DNA from: Flavobacterium flevense
GTDB taxonomy: Bacteria; Bacteroidota; Bacteroidia; Flavobacteriales; Flavobacteriaceae
Direction: 5' to 3'
Assembly (NCBI RefSeq): GCF_900142775.1
Contig: NZ_FRCC01000001.1
Coordinates: 310,001-374,000, forward strand
Length of the DNA: 64,000 bases
A program made the translations under genes and the position numbers. Each line of letters begins with the position of its first letter. Positions within the stretch are counted from its first letter, which is position 1. The notes beneath the pieces were generated by a model, which did not search any database, was not told the origin of the DNA, and saw nothing but the letters and a program-made list of their open reading frames with translations. Of this stretch, positions 1 to 8,789 are shown in pieces.

Positions 1-678
1 AAAAAACAATCCTGTTGATTTATCATAAGCATGATGGCGAAGCAACTCAAATTGATGAGCTACATCATCTAATTTTTCACCATTTTCAAATGCTGTGGTA
101 TATCTTGCATAAAATGGTTGTCCCATATACAAACCGTCTAACCACATTTGGTTAGGATAAATTGATTTATGCCAAAATCCTCCAGAAGTGGTTCTGGGAT
201 AATCCACAAATTGATTTCGCAAGGTTTGCAAAGCCTTTAAATATTTCTCTTCCTTTGTTTTATCATAAAGACCAAAAAGAATTTTTCCGGCATTTATAAA
301 ATCAATATTATAATCTTTTGGATTAAAATTCTGAAAAGATCCTGTGCTGTCAATTAATTTATCTGCATAATCTTTTATGTAAGCGAAATATTTAGGATCT
401 TTAGTTTGGGCATACAATTTTTCGTAAGCTGTTAAAATCATTCCTATTTTATAATCCCATTTTGGCTTTGCATGATCATCAATTTGCCAGGCATTCACAT
501 GACGTTTCATGATTGACAACGCCATTCTTTCTGACCATTTTAGTTTATCAGAAATTAATTGCTCCTTTTTTTCTACTGTAGAAAGCTTTGTTTTTTCTAT
601 TGGTTTACAACATAAAAACAAAAAACAAATGGTAAAAATTCCCAAACCAGAATACACAAACAAAGAAAGTTTTTTCAT
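1..678 (-). CDS. GH105 unsaturated rhamnogalacturonyl hydrolase, partial (N-terminal 226 residues)
   Basis: The gene starts at 678 and runs off the left edge, so the 3' part is missing. The N-terminus is hydrophobic and ends in FLFLCC, which looks like a lipoprotein signal. The body shows the YteR/RhiN-type (alpha/alpha)6 pattern: KWDYKIGMIL, GFWHKSIYPNQMWLDGLYMG and an FYARY segment, all typical of GH105. The family removes the 4,5-unsaturated uronic acid from oligosaccharides left by pectin or rhamnogalacturonan lyases, giving the product that KduI and KduD handle further along the window. It lies 73 bp downstream of the GH28 gene on the same strand, so the two are probably co-transcribed. 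The family call is firm. The exact substrate (rhamnogalacturonan or another uronide) is not readable. Confidence 0.88.
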   Translation of the reverse strand, partial: MKKLSLFVYSGLGIFTICFLFLCCKPIEKTKLSTVEKKEQLISDKLKWSERMALSIMKRHVNAWQIDDHAKPKWDYKIGMILTAYEKLYAQTKDPKYFAYIKDYADKLIDSTGSFQNFNPKDYNIDFINAGKILFGLYDKTKEEKYLKALQTLRNQFVDYPRTTSGGFWHKSIYPNQMWLDGLYMGQPFYARYTTAFENGEKLDDVAHQFELLRHHAYDKSTGLFF

Positions 679-751
679 AATTCCGTATTTTATTGTGAGC
701 AATTCATCTTTCTAATATTAAATTCATTAACAAAATTTCTTTGTTCCTGAA

Positions 752-2185
752 TTACTTAGGACTTTCTACTTTTTTTCCATTAATATAGGTATTCACAAAC
801 TGAATATTTTTTACATTTTCTATCGAATAGGCTTCATTAACTTTCTCTATAGTTACATTTTTTAAAGTTACATTTTCAATAGGTAATTCTGCATATCCTT
901 TTGCCAGAACACCATATTTTCCACCATTTTTAACTTTAACATTTTCTAACACAACGTTTTTCACCTGTGGTATAAAGTTACCGGTTTGATTTCCATATAC
1001 ATTATAGAACATGTTAATTCTTAAAACGGCTTCTTTAACCTGACCCACTTCAATATTTCTTACGAAAACATTTTCTACAATACCGCCTCTTCTGGAATTG
1101 GATTTGATACGGATGGCTCTGTCCAGATTCGGACTGTCCATTTCGCAATTTTCTACAAAAACATTTCTGATTCCGCCAGTCATTTCGCTTCCCATAACCA
1201 CACCGCCGTGTCCGTCAAGCATTTTACAATTTTTTACAATTATATTTTCGCTTTTCATTGCTACCCGTCTTCCGTCACCATCTTTTCCGGCTTTTATAGC
1301 AATACAATCATCCCCGGTATTGAAGGTACAATTTTTAATAATTACATTTTTAGAATATTCGGGATCACAACCATCATTGTTGGGTCCATGACTTTCCACA
1401 GTAACACCATCTACAGTTACATTCACCGATTTCATAGGGTGTATCACCCAAAAAGGAGCATTTATAATTTTTATATCTTTGATTAAAGCATCTGTACATT
1501 CAAAGAACTCTACAAAACTGGGTCTTAAATACGATCCTTCACCGTAAATTCTTTCTTCAACAGGAACATTTTGCTCTCCCGATTCAATTAAGCGAACACG
1601 ATTTTGAGGATCATTCTGATTTCCTTTACCTTCTGACCAACCGTATCCTTTAGAACCACACCAGTACCACCAGTTTTCATTATCAGCCTGACCATTTAGA
1701 ATTCCTTTACCGGTAACGGCTATGTTTTTTTTATTATAAGCATACACTAATGGCGAATGATTCATACATTCTGTTCCTTCGAAAGTGGTTTTCACTAAAG
1801 GATAATCGGAAGATTTTGTACTGAATAAAATTTCAGCGCCATCTTCTAAATGTAAATTCACATTATTATCTAAATGAATCGGTCCTGTTAAAAATTTTCC
1901 GGCAGGAACTACAACCTTACCTCCGCCATTTTTAGTACAAGTTTCAATTGCTTTTTTGAAAGCTTCAGAATTATTGTAGGTTCCTCCGCTCTTTGCACCA
2001 TAATCAACAATATTATAGGTCTTGTTTACAAAAACAGGAACAACTACTTCTTTTTCTATTTGTTCTTTTACTTTCCATGGATTTGCTAAAATATCTGACT
2101 TTTTCTGAGCGGAACAATTAACGAATAAGGCAGATACTAAAGCTGCAGAAAAACAGAAAAGAGAATTATAAATTTTATTTTTCAT
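752..2185 (-). CDS. GH28 polygalacturonase, lipoprotein
   Basis: 477 residues. The signal peptide ends at SALFVNC, a lipobox, so it is probably anchored in the outer membrane. It is a right-handed beta-helix with all canonical GH28 motifs in order: NNDGCD, NTGDDCIAIK (the catalytic Asp pair), GHGGVVMGSE and RAIRIKS. An early segment, YNIVDYGAKSGG, is the usual pectate-lyase-superfamily entry. It hydrolyses alpha-1,4-galacturonan (polygalacturonase, probably exo-type given its YteP-like Bacteroidota relatives). The promoter carries the LacI operator at 2265-2278, and the GH105 gene follows, so this is the extracellular end of the galacturonate pathway. Compare the GH28 at 29763-31349, which lacks two of these motifs. 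Confidence 0.92.
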   Translation of the reverse strand: MKNKIYNSLFCFSAALVSALFVNCSAQKKSDILANPWKVKEQIEKEVVVPVFVNKTYNIVDYGAKSGGTYNNSEAFKKAIETCTKNGGGKVVVPAGKFLTGPIHLDNNVNLHLEDGAEILFSTKSSDYPLVKTTFEGTECMNHSPLVYAYNKKNIAVTGKGILNGQADNENWWYWCGSKGYGWSEGKGNQNDPQNRVRLIESGEQNVPVEERIYGEGSYLRPSFVEFFECTDALIKDIKIINAPFWVIHPMKSVNVTVDGVTVESHGPNNDGCDPEYSKNVIIKNCTFNTGDDCIAIKAGKDGDGRRVAMKSENIIVKNCKMLDGHGGVVMGSEMTGGIRNVFVENCEMDSPNLDRAIRIKSNSRRGGIVENVFVRNIEVGQVKEAVLRINMFYNVYGNQTGNFIPQVKNVVLENVKVKNGGKYGVLAKGYAELPIENVTLKNVTIEKVNEAYSIENVKNIQFVNTYINGKKVESPK

Positions 2186-2264
2186 TGATAAAAATTAAAG
2201 AAGATTAAAATTTGAATAAAAACAATCACTAAGTCTCTTTTTAGCAAAAAGAGCAACTATTTTA

Positions 2265-2286
2265 TGTAATCGATTACACAAAGCTA
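2265..2286 (-). promoter_or_regulatory. LacI operator and -7 element of the GH28 gene
   Basis: The perfect palindrome TGTAATCGATTACA (2265-2278) lies directly downstream of TAGCTTTG (minus strand, 2286-2279), a match to the Bacteroidota -7 consensus TAnnTTTG. A bound repressor would cover the transcription start. The same palindrome occurs before kduI and exuT. It sits in the 335-bp divergent gap (2186-2520) between GH28 and the LacI gene, so it may also act on the regulator itself. The rest of that gap is AT-rich, and I see no other clear element in it. Confidence 0.75.
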
Positions 2287-2520
2287 TAGCAATTTTTCAT
2301 ATTAAACTATAAAATTCCATAAAAAAAAACAGATTTACCTAATAAAAGAAGATTTATTTTTATTTAATAAAAAAACAATCCCATTATTAATAAAATAATC
2401 CAAAAAAACAGCATTTGTATTGAAAAAATCAATTAATTTTCAAAACCTTATCAATATACATACCAAACCGAAAAATATTATTTAAAAAAATACTATTTTT
2501 ACCGAGACAGACTAATTATA

Positions 2521-3552
2521 ATGAGTGGAAAAACAACAATTTATGACATTGCTAAAGAGCTGAACATAACAGCAGCAACTGTATCGAGAGCATTAAACAA
2601 CAATCCCAAGATAAGTCAAAGCACTCGGAAATTAGTCCTTGAAACGGCTAATAAAATGAATTACAAGCAAAACAGATTAGCATTAGCGTTAAGAAGCGGA
2701 AAGAGCAATAATGTAGGCGTTATTGTGCCGCGTATCAACACTAATTTTTTTGCTTCGGTCATCAGAGGTATTGAAGAAGCCTTACATCCTGAAGGCTATC
2801 AGGTTATTATATGCCAGAGTCATGAGGATAAAAACAGAGAAATTGAAAACATTAATACCTTATTAAATGCTCAGGTTGACGGTATCCTGATGTCTATATC
2901 TAATCTTCCCAATGAAAACGATCATTATCTGGAACGTGTCATTCAAAAAAACATTCCTCTGATCTTTTTTGACAGAAAAAAAGAAATGGAGAATGTAAGT
3001 TCAGTTACCATTGACGATTATCAGGCATCTTATGAAATTACACAACACCTTATTGAACAAGGTTGTGATAAAATAGCCTATTTCTCCGGAGACCGTACTT
3101 TAGAAATATACGAAGATCGCTACAGAGGTTATCAACAAGCATTATTAGACAATAATCTTCAGATAAATGAAGATTATATTATTCCTATCAAAAGTAATGT
3201 TGTCGAAGGAAGAGATGCTGTCGAAAAATTATTAGCGTTAGAAAATCCTCCAAATGCTATTTTCTCCACCAGTGATTTTGCGGCTTTAGGTGCTATCCAG
3301 AAACTAAAAGAACGCAATATAAAAATCCCCGAAGATTTTTGTGTATTTGGTTTTGGTAATGAGCCTTTTACTAAATTTATGGAGTTAACTATTTCTACCG
3401 TTGATCAGGCGCCATTAGAAATGGGTAAAATAACAGCTCAGGTATTTTTAGATAAAATAAACAGTGTGGGTAATAAGAAAACCGGAAAAACAGTTGTTTT
3501 AATGCCTAAACTACACATCAGACAATCTTCGACCAGAATACCTCTGATTTAA
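2521..3552 (+). CDS. LacI/GalR-family transcriptional regulator of uronate genes
   Basis: 343 residues. The N-terminal helix-turn-helix and hinge are typical (IYDIAKELNITAATVSRALN, about residues 7-26), followed by a periplasmic-binding-protein-like effector domain (NVGVIVPRINTNFFASVIRG onward, with IFSTSDFAALGA). It is divergent from the GH28 gene and convergent with uxaA. The palindrome TGTAATCGATTACA at three promoters nearby, with the central CG typical of LacI sites, makes this protein the likely repressor. The inducer is probably a pathway intermediate such as KDG, a uronate or a related keto-acid; this is inference. The role resembles KdgR/ExuR regulators, but no symbol is assigned because the orthology is not proven. 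Confidence 0.85.
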   Translation: MSGKTTIYDIAKELNITAATVSRALNNNPKISQSTRKLVLETANKMNYKQNRLALALRSGKSNNVGVIVPRINTNFFASVIRGIEEALHPEGYQVIICQSHEDKNREIENINTLLNAQVDGILMSISNLPNENDHYLERVIQKNIPLIFFDRKKEMENVSSVTIDDYQASYEITQHLIEQGCDKIAYFSGDRTLEIYEDRYRGYQQALLDNNLQINEDYIIPIKSNVVEGRDAVEKLLALENPPNAIFSTSDFAALGAIQKLKERNIKIPEDFCVFGFGNEPFTKFMELTISTVDQAPLEMGKITAQVFLDKINSVGNKKTGKTVVLMPKLHIRQSSTRIPLI

Positions 3553-3589
3553 ACCAAGATAGATTTGATTTACAGAATCAAAAAAAATT

Positions 3590-3637
3590 ACCGCAGATTC
3601 ACAGATTATAAATTTTAAAAATCTGTGAATCTGCGGT
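3590..3637. terminator. Bidirectional hairpin terminator between lacI and uxaA
   Basis: An 18-bp perfect inverted repeat (3590-3607 with 3620-3637, starting ACCGCAGATTC) has a 12-nt loop. It is flanked by A-runs on the left and T-runs on the right, between two convergent genes. The stem resembles the dispersed CAGATT-type intergenic repeats seen elsewhere in the window. Confidence 0.75.
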
Positions 3638-3744
3638 GTTTTTTTTTCAAAAGCTCAAGAATATTCTATTTGAACCAATAAAAAAAGGGAAGCATTTAAA
3701 AAACACCTCCCTTTTTAACTAAAAACAAAATCTAAAAACAATCT

Positions 3745-5361
3745 TTATAGCGATACTCCACGTTTCCATGGAATAAAGTCATTTTGGTTTAAAATCGCAG
3801 CCTTAGTTTTTACTTCACCACTAGCTACTTTTATAATATATTCTAACATTTCGTCAGCTGTTTCTTCAATTGATTTATCACCTGTGATAATTCCACCGGT
3901 ATTAAAATCGATAATATCAGACATTTTTTGAGCTAATTGTGTGTTAGACGATACTTTTACAACCGGAGCAATAGGATTTCCTGTAGGAGTTCCTAAACCT
4001 GTTGTAAACAATACCATATTTGCTCCTGAACCTACCATTGCAGTAGTACATTCCACGTCATTTCCTGGAGTACATAACAATGTAAATCCTGGCTCATTGA
4101 TATACTCTCCATAATCATAAACCCCTACAATTGGTGAAGTTCCACCTTTTTTAGAAGCACCAGCTGATTTCATAGCATCGGTAATCAAACCGTCTTTGAT
4201 GTTACCAGGAGAAGGATTCATATCAAATCCTGAACCCGCATCTACAACTGTTTTTTCGTACCATTTCATTAGGTCTAAGAAACGTTGTCCGTCTTTATCA
4301 TCGATACAACGGTTTACCAATTCTTGCTCTACACCACATAATTCAGGGAATTCAGAAAGAATGGTAGTTCCTCCTAACGCCACTAATTTATCTGATAAAA
4401 CTCCTAATGTAGGGTTTGCAGAAATACCTGAAAATCCATCAGAACCACCACACTCTAAACCAATTCTTAATTTAGATAATGGAGCTGGTTTTCTTTCAAT
4501 TTTATTAGCCTCTTTAATTGCAGCAAAAGAATCTTTTACTACAGTACTTAACATTTCTTCAATTGTACCAATTTGTTGTTGGTCATAAATCAAAACGGGT
4601 TTGCTGTAGTTAGGATTAATTTCCTTCATTGCGTCCTGGAAAATAGAGATTTGCAAGTTTTGGCAACCTAAACTCAAAACAGTAGCTCCGGCAACGTTAG
4701 GATTATTTACATAACCAGCCAAAAGTTTAGCCAAAGAGTGTGAATCCTGACGAATTCCTCCACAACCACCTTGGTGCTGAATAAACTTTACTTCGATATT
4801 TTGGAATAAATCTACTTCTGTTGATTTTTGTACCACTTCATCACCACCTTTTTCAGAATTAACCAAAGAACGAAGCAACAATTGGTAATCGTTCTCTTTT
4901 GGTTTCATTAATTCTTTTTCGAAAATACCTTTTAAGATTTCGATATTTCTGTTTTCACAGAATACTAATGGGAAAAACAACCAAACATTTTCAGTTCCCA
5001 CTTGTCCATCTTCTCTATGATATCCCATGAAAGTTTTATCCTTCCATTTGTCAACATTAGGAACATCCCAGCCAATAGTTTCAGTTTTACCGGTAACTTT
5101 AGCACTTTCGTGTTTTACATTTGCAGTAGTAATAACATCACCTTTTGCAATCTTTTGGTTTGCTTTCCCTACGATTACACCATACATATAAATTTTGTCT
5201 CCAGATTCAAAATCTTTCATCGCAATTTTATGCTTCATTTTAGTATCCGATAATACTAAAACGTCTTCTCCTTCAAATGCGATTGTTTCTCCAGCAGTCA
5301 GATTTACTAACGCTACAGCCACATTATCAGTAGGATCTACTTTTATTAATTTCTTTTGCAT
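3745..5361 (-). CDS. uxaA: Altronate dehydratase
   Basis: 538 residues, full-length UxaA layout. An N-terminal SAF domain (about residues 1-95) is followed by the large catalytic part. Recognisable segments are GYHREDGQVGTENVW, HQGGCGGIRQDSHSLAKLLA, GLECGGSDGFSGISANPTLG and GVYDYGEYINEPGFTLLCTPG; the conserved cysteines suit an iron-dependent dehydratase. It converts D-altronate to 2-keto-3-deoxygluconate (KDG) in the cytoplasm. Galactarate dehydratase is the main alternative in this superfamily, but the adjacent uxaB (31 bp upstream) and uxaC support altronate. It is the last gene of the uronate run before the convergent LacI gene. Confidence 0.93.
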   Translation of the reverse strand: MQKKLIKVDPTDNVAVALVNLTAGETIAFEGEDVLVLSDTKMKHKIAMKDFESGDKIYMYGVIVGKANQKIAKGDVITTANVKHESAKVTGKTETIGWDVPNVDKWKDKTFMGYHREDGQVGTENVWLFFPLVFCENRNIEILKGIFEKELMKPKENDYQLLLRSLVNSEKGGDEVVQKSTEVDLFQNIEVKFIQHQGGCGGIRQDSHSLAKLLAGYVNNPNVAGATVLSLGCQNLQISIFQDAMKEINPNYSKPVLIYDQQQIGTIEEMLSTVVKDSFAAIKEANKIERKPAPLSKLRIGLECGGSDGFSGISANPTLGVLSDKLVALGGTTILSEFPELCGVEQELVNRCIDDKDGQRFLDLMKWYEKTVVDAGSGFDMNPSPGNIKDGLITDAMKSAGASKKGGTSPIVGVYDYGEYINEPGFTLLCTPGNDVECTTAMVGSGANMVLFTTGLGTPTGNPIAPVVKVSSNTQLAQKMSDIIDFNTGGIITGDKSIEETADEMLEYIIKVASGEVKTKAAILNQNDFIPWKRGVSL

Positions 5362-5392
5362 TTTAATTACTTGGTTTTTTGTTTTTTTTCTT

Positions 5393-6835
5393 TTAGATTT
5401 TTTGAGAAAAATTGATGAACCCTTGCTCTACACCATTCGCATCAATTTCATTTAAAGCAAGCACTAAAGCTTGTGAAAGTCCGTCAATTTTAGTTAAATC
5501 TTCACCCCAGAATTCATTGTTAGCTAATACTGAACTTACAACTGCATCCACACTACCTAATTCCCAAGCTTTTTGGAATGCTTCCACTAATTCCGGAGTA
5601 TCTTTTACCGGTAAAGCTTCGTTATTCCAGGTTCCTTTATAGAATTGGATTAAACAAGCTAATGAAAAAGTTAAACTAGCAGGAAGTTTTGCTTTCGCAT
5701 TATAATATCCTAATAAACTTGGTAAAACTCTTACTTTGAATTTTGAGATAGAATTTAAAGCAATATCAGCTAATGCATGCTTGATAAACGGATTTTTAAA
5801 ACGGTCCATTACCTCTTCAGCATAGGCAGTGATTTCGTTTTTATCCATAGGAAGCGTTTCACTAATTTCACTGATAACGTTATCTACAAACGGTCCGGTA
5901 AAACCTCCATTAACGGTTTCCATAACTAATTTGTTACCATATAATAATGAAACAGGAACCATTGCTGTATGAGCACCGTTTAGAATACGAACTTTTATCA
6001 TTTTAAAAGGACGGATATCATCAACAATTTTCACATTCAAATCCGTTTTATGGAATGGTAACTTTGCTTTCAAATCTTCACCACCTTCGATAGCCCAAAG
6101 GAAGAAAGGTTCAGCAGCAACAATTAAATTATCCTGATAATCTAATTTACTGTTGTAGTCTTCAATTTCGGCTCTTGGATATCCAGGAACAATTCTGTCA
6201 ACCAAAGTACTGTGGTACGTACAAGCATCAGAAACCCAAGTTACAAATGCTTCTTCCAACTTCCATAATTCACAATATTGTAAAATGCATTTTTTCAAAG
6301 CTTCTGAATTGTAATCAATTAATTCACAAGGAATAATCGTCACTGCTTTAGCAGCATCTCCATTGAAATGTTTGAATCTTTCGTATAATAAAACAGTTAA
6401 CTTTGCAGGAAATGAAGTTGGTGGCTGCATATCCGGAGTATCCGTTGCAACGTATTCAATTCCGGCCTCAGTAGTATTTGAAACAATAAACTGAAGTTCT
6501 TCTTCTTTGGCTAAAGCCAAATAATCAGCAAAATCAGTATAAGGATTGATTCCTTTTACAACATTAGTAATTAACTGAATGTCTTGTATTTTTTCACCTT
6601 TTTTGATTCCGTTCATAAACAAAGTATAAAGACCGTCCTGGTCATTAATCATGTTTACCATACCAGCTGCCAATGGTTGAACCATTGCAATACCAGCATT
6701 GAAATCCACTTCATTATTTAATCTTTGAAAAGCGTAATCAACAAAAGCTCTTAAAAAATTACCTTCACCAAATTGTACTACTTTTATTGGATTCAATTGC
6801 TCTAATCCTCTGTTTTTTCTGTTTAATTTTTCCAT
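5393..6835 (-). CDS. uxaB: Tagaturonate reductase (altronate oxidoreductase)
   Basis: 480 residues, close to the usual UxaB length. It belongs to the mannitol-dehydrogenase-type polyol reductases: an N-terminal nucleotide-binding start (VVQFGEGNFLRAFVDYAFQR), then KVRILNGAHTAMVPVSLLYG and the C-terminal helical domain. It reduces D-tagaturonate to D-altronate with NADH. Fructuronate reductase (UxuB) is the close relative. The uxaA next door and a separate SDR-type UxuB-like gene at 46985 favour UxaB. The upstream palindrome at 6880-6895 suggests its own LacI-controlled promoter, and uxaA follows after 31 bp. Confidence 0.92.
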   Translation of the reverse strand: MEKLNRKNRGLEQLNPIKVVQFGEGNFLRAFVDYAFQRLNNEVDFNAGIAMVQPLAAGMVNMINDQDGLYTLFMNGIKKGEKIQDIQLITNVVKGINPYTDFADYLALAKEEELQFIVSNTTEAGIEYVATDTPDMQPPTSFPAKLTVLLYERFKHFNGDAAKAVTIIPCELIDYNSEALKKCILQYCELWKLEEAFVTWVSDACTYHSTLVDRIVPGYPRAEIEDYNSKLDYQDNLIVAAEPFFLWAIEGGEDLKAKLPFHKTDLNVKIVDDIRPFKMIKVRILNGAHTAMVPVSLLYGNKLVMETVNGGFTGPFVDNVISEISETLPMDKNEITAYAEEVMDRFKNPFIKHALADIALNSISKFKVRVLPSLLGYYNAKAKLPASLTFSLACLIQFYKGTWNNEALPVKDTPELVEAFQKAWELGSVDAVVSSVLANNEFWGEDLTKIDGLSQALVLALNEIDANGVEQGFINFSQKI

Positions 6836-6879
6836 TTTATGATACTACTAAATTCTTTTAATGCAGTCTTCTTTTAATA

Positions 6880-6895
6880 GTTCAATCGATTGAAC
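6880..6895 (-). promoter_or_regulatory. Variant LacI-type operator upstream of uxaB
   Basis: A 16-bp perfect palindrome, GTTCAATCGATTGAAC, lies 45 bp before the uxaB start. It shares the AATCGATT core with the three TGTAATCGATTACA sites and also sits just downstream of a -7-like TAAGTTG on the minus strand. It is probably a second-tier site for the same LacI regulator. Another LacI protein outside the window cannot be excluded. Confidence 0.6.
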
Positions 6896-6977
6896 AACTT
6901 AGGAATTCTGCTAATTTACATTAAAACATATTTAGGGAAAAATATTTTTAAAATATAATTCCCTAAAGTGAATGTTA

Positions 6978-7649
6978 TTATTTATTTCTAAGGTCTTTAA
7001 TAATTGCTATCGTCTCTTTTACTTTTTGAGCTAATCCTGCATAATCTTTATTTTTCAAAACTTCAGCCGAAATTAACTGAGATCCAATTCCAACGCAAGT
7101 TGCACCAGCATCAAACCAAGATTTCAAATTATCCCTTTCAGTTGAAACACCACCTGTAGGCATGATATTAGTCCAGGGACAAGGCCCTTTAACACCTTTG
7201 ATAAATTGCGGACCGTAGATTTCTCCAGGGAACAATTTTACAATTTCGCAACCTAATTCTTCAGCTCTGGCAATTTCTGACAATGTACCACAACCTGGAG
7301 ACCATAATACTTTTCTACGATTACAAGCAATAGCAATATCTTCTCTAAATACCGGAGTTACAATAAAATTAGCTCCTAATTGCATATACAATGAAGCAGC
7401 TGCAGCATCAGTTACTGAACCTACTCCCATGATCATTCCAGGTAATTCCTTAATAGCGTATTTTGTCAATTCAGCAAAAACTTCGTGAGCGAAATCTCCT
7501 CTGGCAGTAAACTCCATCAAACGGGCACCACCATCATAACAAGCTTTCAAAACATTTTTACTTAATTCCAAATCATTACTAAAAAACAAAGGAATCATCC
7601 CTGTTTCTTTCATTGCTGTTGCAACTTCTATTCTTGTAAATTGAGCCAT
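6978..7649 (-). CDS. kdgA: KDPG aldolase
   Basis: 223 residues, class I aldolase of the Eda family. The Schiff-base lysine is K138 in CEIVKLFPGEIYG. The phosphate site is represented by PTGGVS, and MGVGSV and WSPGCGT match family segments. It splits 2-keto-3-deoxy-6-phosphogluconate into pyruvate and glyceraldehyde-3-phosphate. It follows kdgK by 11 bp, so substrate formation and cleavage are coupled in one transcript. Eda can also act on 4-hydroxy-2-oxoglutarate, but the context points to KDPG. Confidence 0.94.
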   Translation of the reverse strand: MAQFTRIEVATAMKETGMIPLFFSNDLELSKNVLKACYDGGARLMEFTARGDFAHEVFAELTKYAIKELPGMIMGVGSVTDAAAASLYMQLGANFIVTPVFREDIAIACNRRKVLWSPGCGTLSEIARAEELGCEIVKLFPGEIYGPQFIKGVKGPCPWTNIMPTGGVSTERDNLKSWFDAGATCVGIGSQLISAEVLKNKDYAGLAQKVKETIAIIKDLRNK

Positions 7650-7660
7650 TTTATCTTTTT

Positions 7661-8683
7661 TTATCTTGAAACCTTACCTGTGAAATCCCCATCCAGTAAT
7701 TTTTCAATTTCATTTTTAGTAATTAAATTATAATCTCCGTAAATCGTGTGTTTTAAACAACAGGCAGCAACAGCAAAGTTTAAAGCTCTTTGTTTATCCA
7801 AAGGTTCTTCGTTCAATCCGTAAATTAAACCACCCATAAAGGCATCACCACTACCTACTCTATCCACAACAGGAGTTACTTCCTGAACAGCAGCTTTAAA
7901 CACTTCTTTTCCATCATAAAGGATTCCTCCAATACGCTGGTGAGAAGCACTTACAGAATAACGCAAAGTCGTGGACATGTATTTCAACTCCGGACAAAGT
8001 TTGAAAATGGTATCATACAAAGCTGGTAAAGTGGCTTCTTTTTGATAATCAGGATCTACTTTATCAAGACCTAACATAAAATTAGCGGTATCAATATCAC
8101 CTAATATAATGTTACTGTACTTTAACATTTCCGGCATTACGTCCTTAGGTTGTTTGCCATAATTCCACAATTTCGAACGGTAGTTCAAATCAGTAGAAAT
8201 AGTCAAACCTAACTCGTGAGCCACTTTTATAGCTTCAAAACAAGCTTCGGCAGCCGTTTCAGAAAGTGCAGGAGTAATCCCGCTCCAGTGAAACCAGGTT
8301 GCATCTTTCAGGATTTCTTTCCAGTCAAATTCTCCTTTTTTCAAAGTAGACATGGAGCTGTTAGCTCTGTCATAAATTACATTACTGGCACGGGTACTGG
8401 TTCCTGTTTCAAGGAAATAAATCCCTAAACGATCACCGCCTTTCATTACATTTTGACAATCTACATCCAGTTTGCGCATTTCATGAATAGCACAATTTCC
8501 TAATTCGTTATTAGGTACTTTAGTAACAAATTCTGCTTTCATCCCGTAATTTACAAGCGAAACAGCAACATTAAATTCTCCTCCTCCATAGGTTGCTTTA
8601 TACGAATCGGCCTGAGCAAATCTCAAATGCCTTTCTGTAGATAAACGCAGTAGAATTTCTCCAAAAGTGACTACTTTTTTCAT
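7661..8683 (-). CDS. kdgK: 2-keto-3-deoxygluconate kinase (PfkB family)
   Basis: 340 residues, slightly longer than the usual ~310. It shows the ribokinase/PfkB signatures: an N-terminal TFGEILLRLS with GGGEFNVAVSLVNYG, and the C-terminal DRVGSGDAFMGGLIYGL carrying the catalytic Asp. It phosphorylates KDG, the product of both the UxaA and KduD branches, to KDPG. The neighbours are kdgA (11 bp downstream) and uxaC (106 bp upstream). Confidence 0.93.
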   Translation of the reverse strand: MKKVVTFGEILLRLSTERHLRFAQADSYKATYGGGEFNVAVSLVNYGMKAEFVTKVPNNELGNCAIHEMRKLDVDCQNVMKGGDRLGIYFLETGTSTRASNVIYDRANSSMSTLKKGEFDWKEILKDATWFHWSGITPALSETAAEACFEAIKVAHELGLTISTDLNYRSKLWNYGKQPKDVMPEMLKYSNIILGDIDTANFMLGLDKVDPDYQKEATLPALYDTIFKLCPELKYMSTTLRYSVSASHQRIGGILYDGKEVFKAAVQEVTPVVDRVGSGDAFMGGLIYGLNEEPLDKQRALNFAVAACCLKHTIYGDYNLITKNEIEKLLDGDFTGKVSR

Positions 8684-8716
8684 ATGTAGTTAATATTATT
8701 TTTAAAGGAATATGTT

Positions 8717-8755
8717 ATCGCCATTCTTCATTTTGACAAATTGAATTATGGCGAT
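8717..8755. other. Inverted repeat between uxaC and kdgK
   Basis: ATCGCCAT (8717-8724) and ATGGCGAT (8748-8755) form an 8-bp stem with a 23-nt loop in the 106-bp gap. It may be a transcript-processing hairpin or a protein site. There is no T-run, so it is not a classical terminator, and its function is unknown. Confidence 0.35.
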
Positions 8756-8789
8756 TTCAACTGAAAAATTTTTATAAATTATATTTTAC

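Noticed and set aside
4196..4588. 130-codon open frame opposite uxaA
   Set aside because: It lies fully inside the strongly conserved uxaA; composition is that of an antisense shadow.
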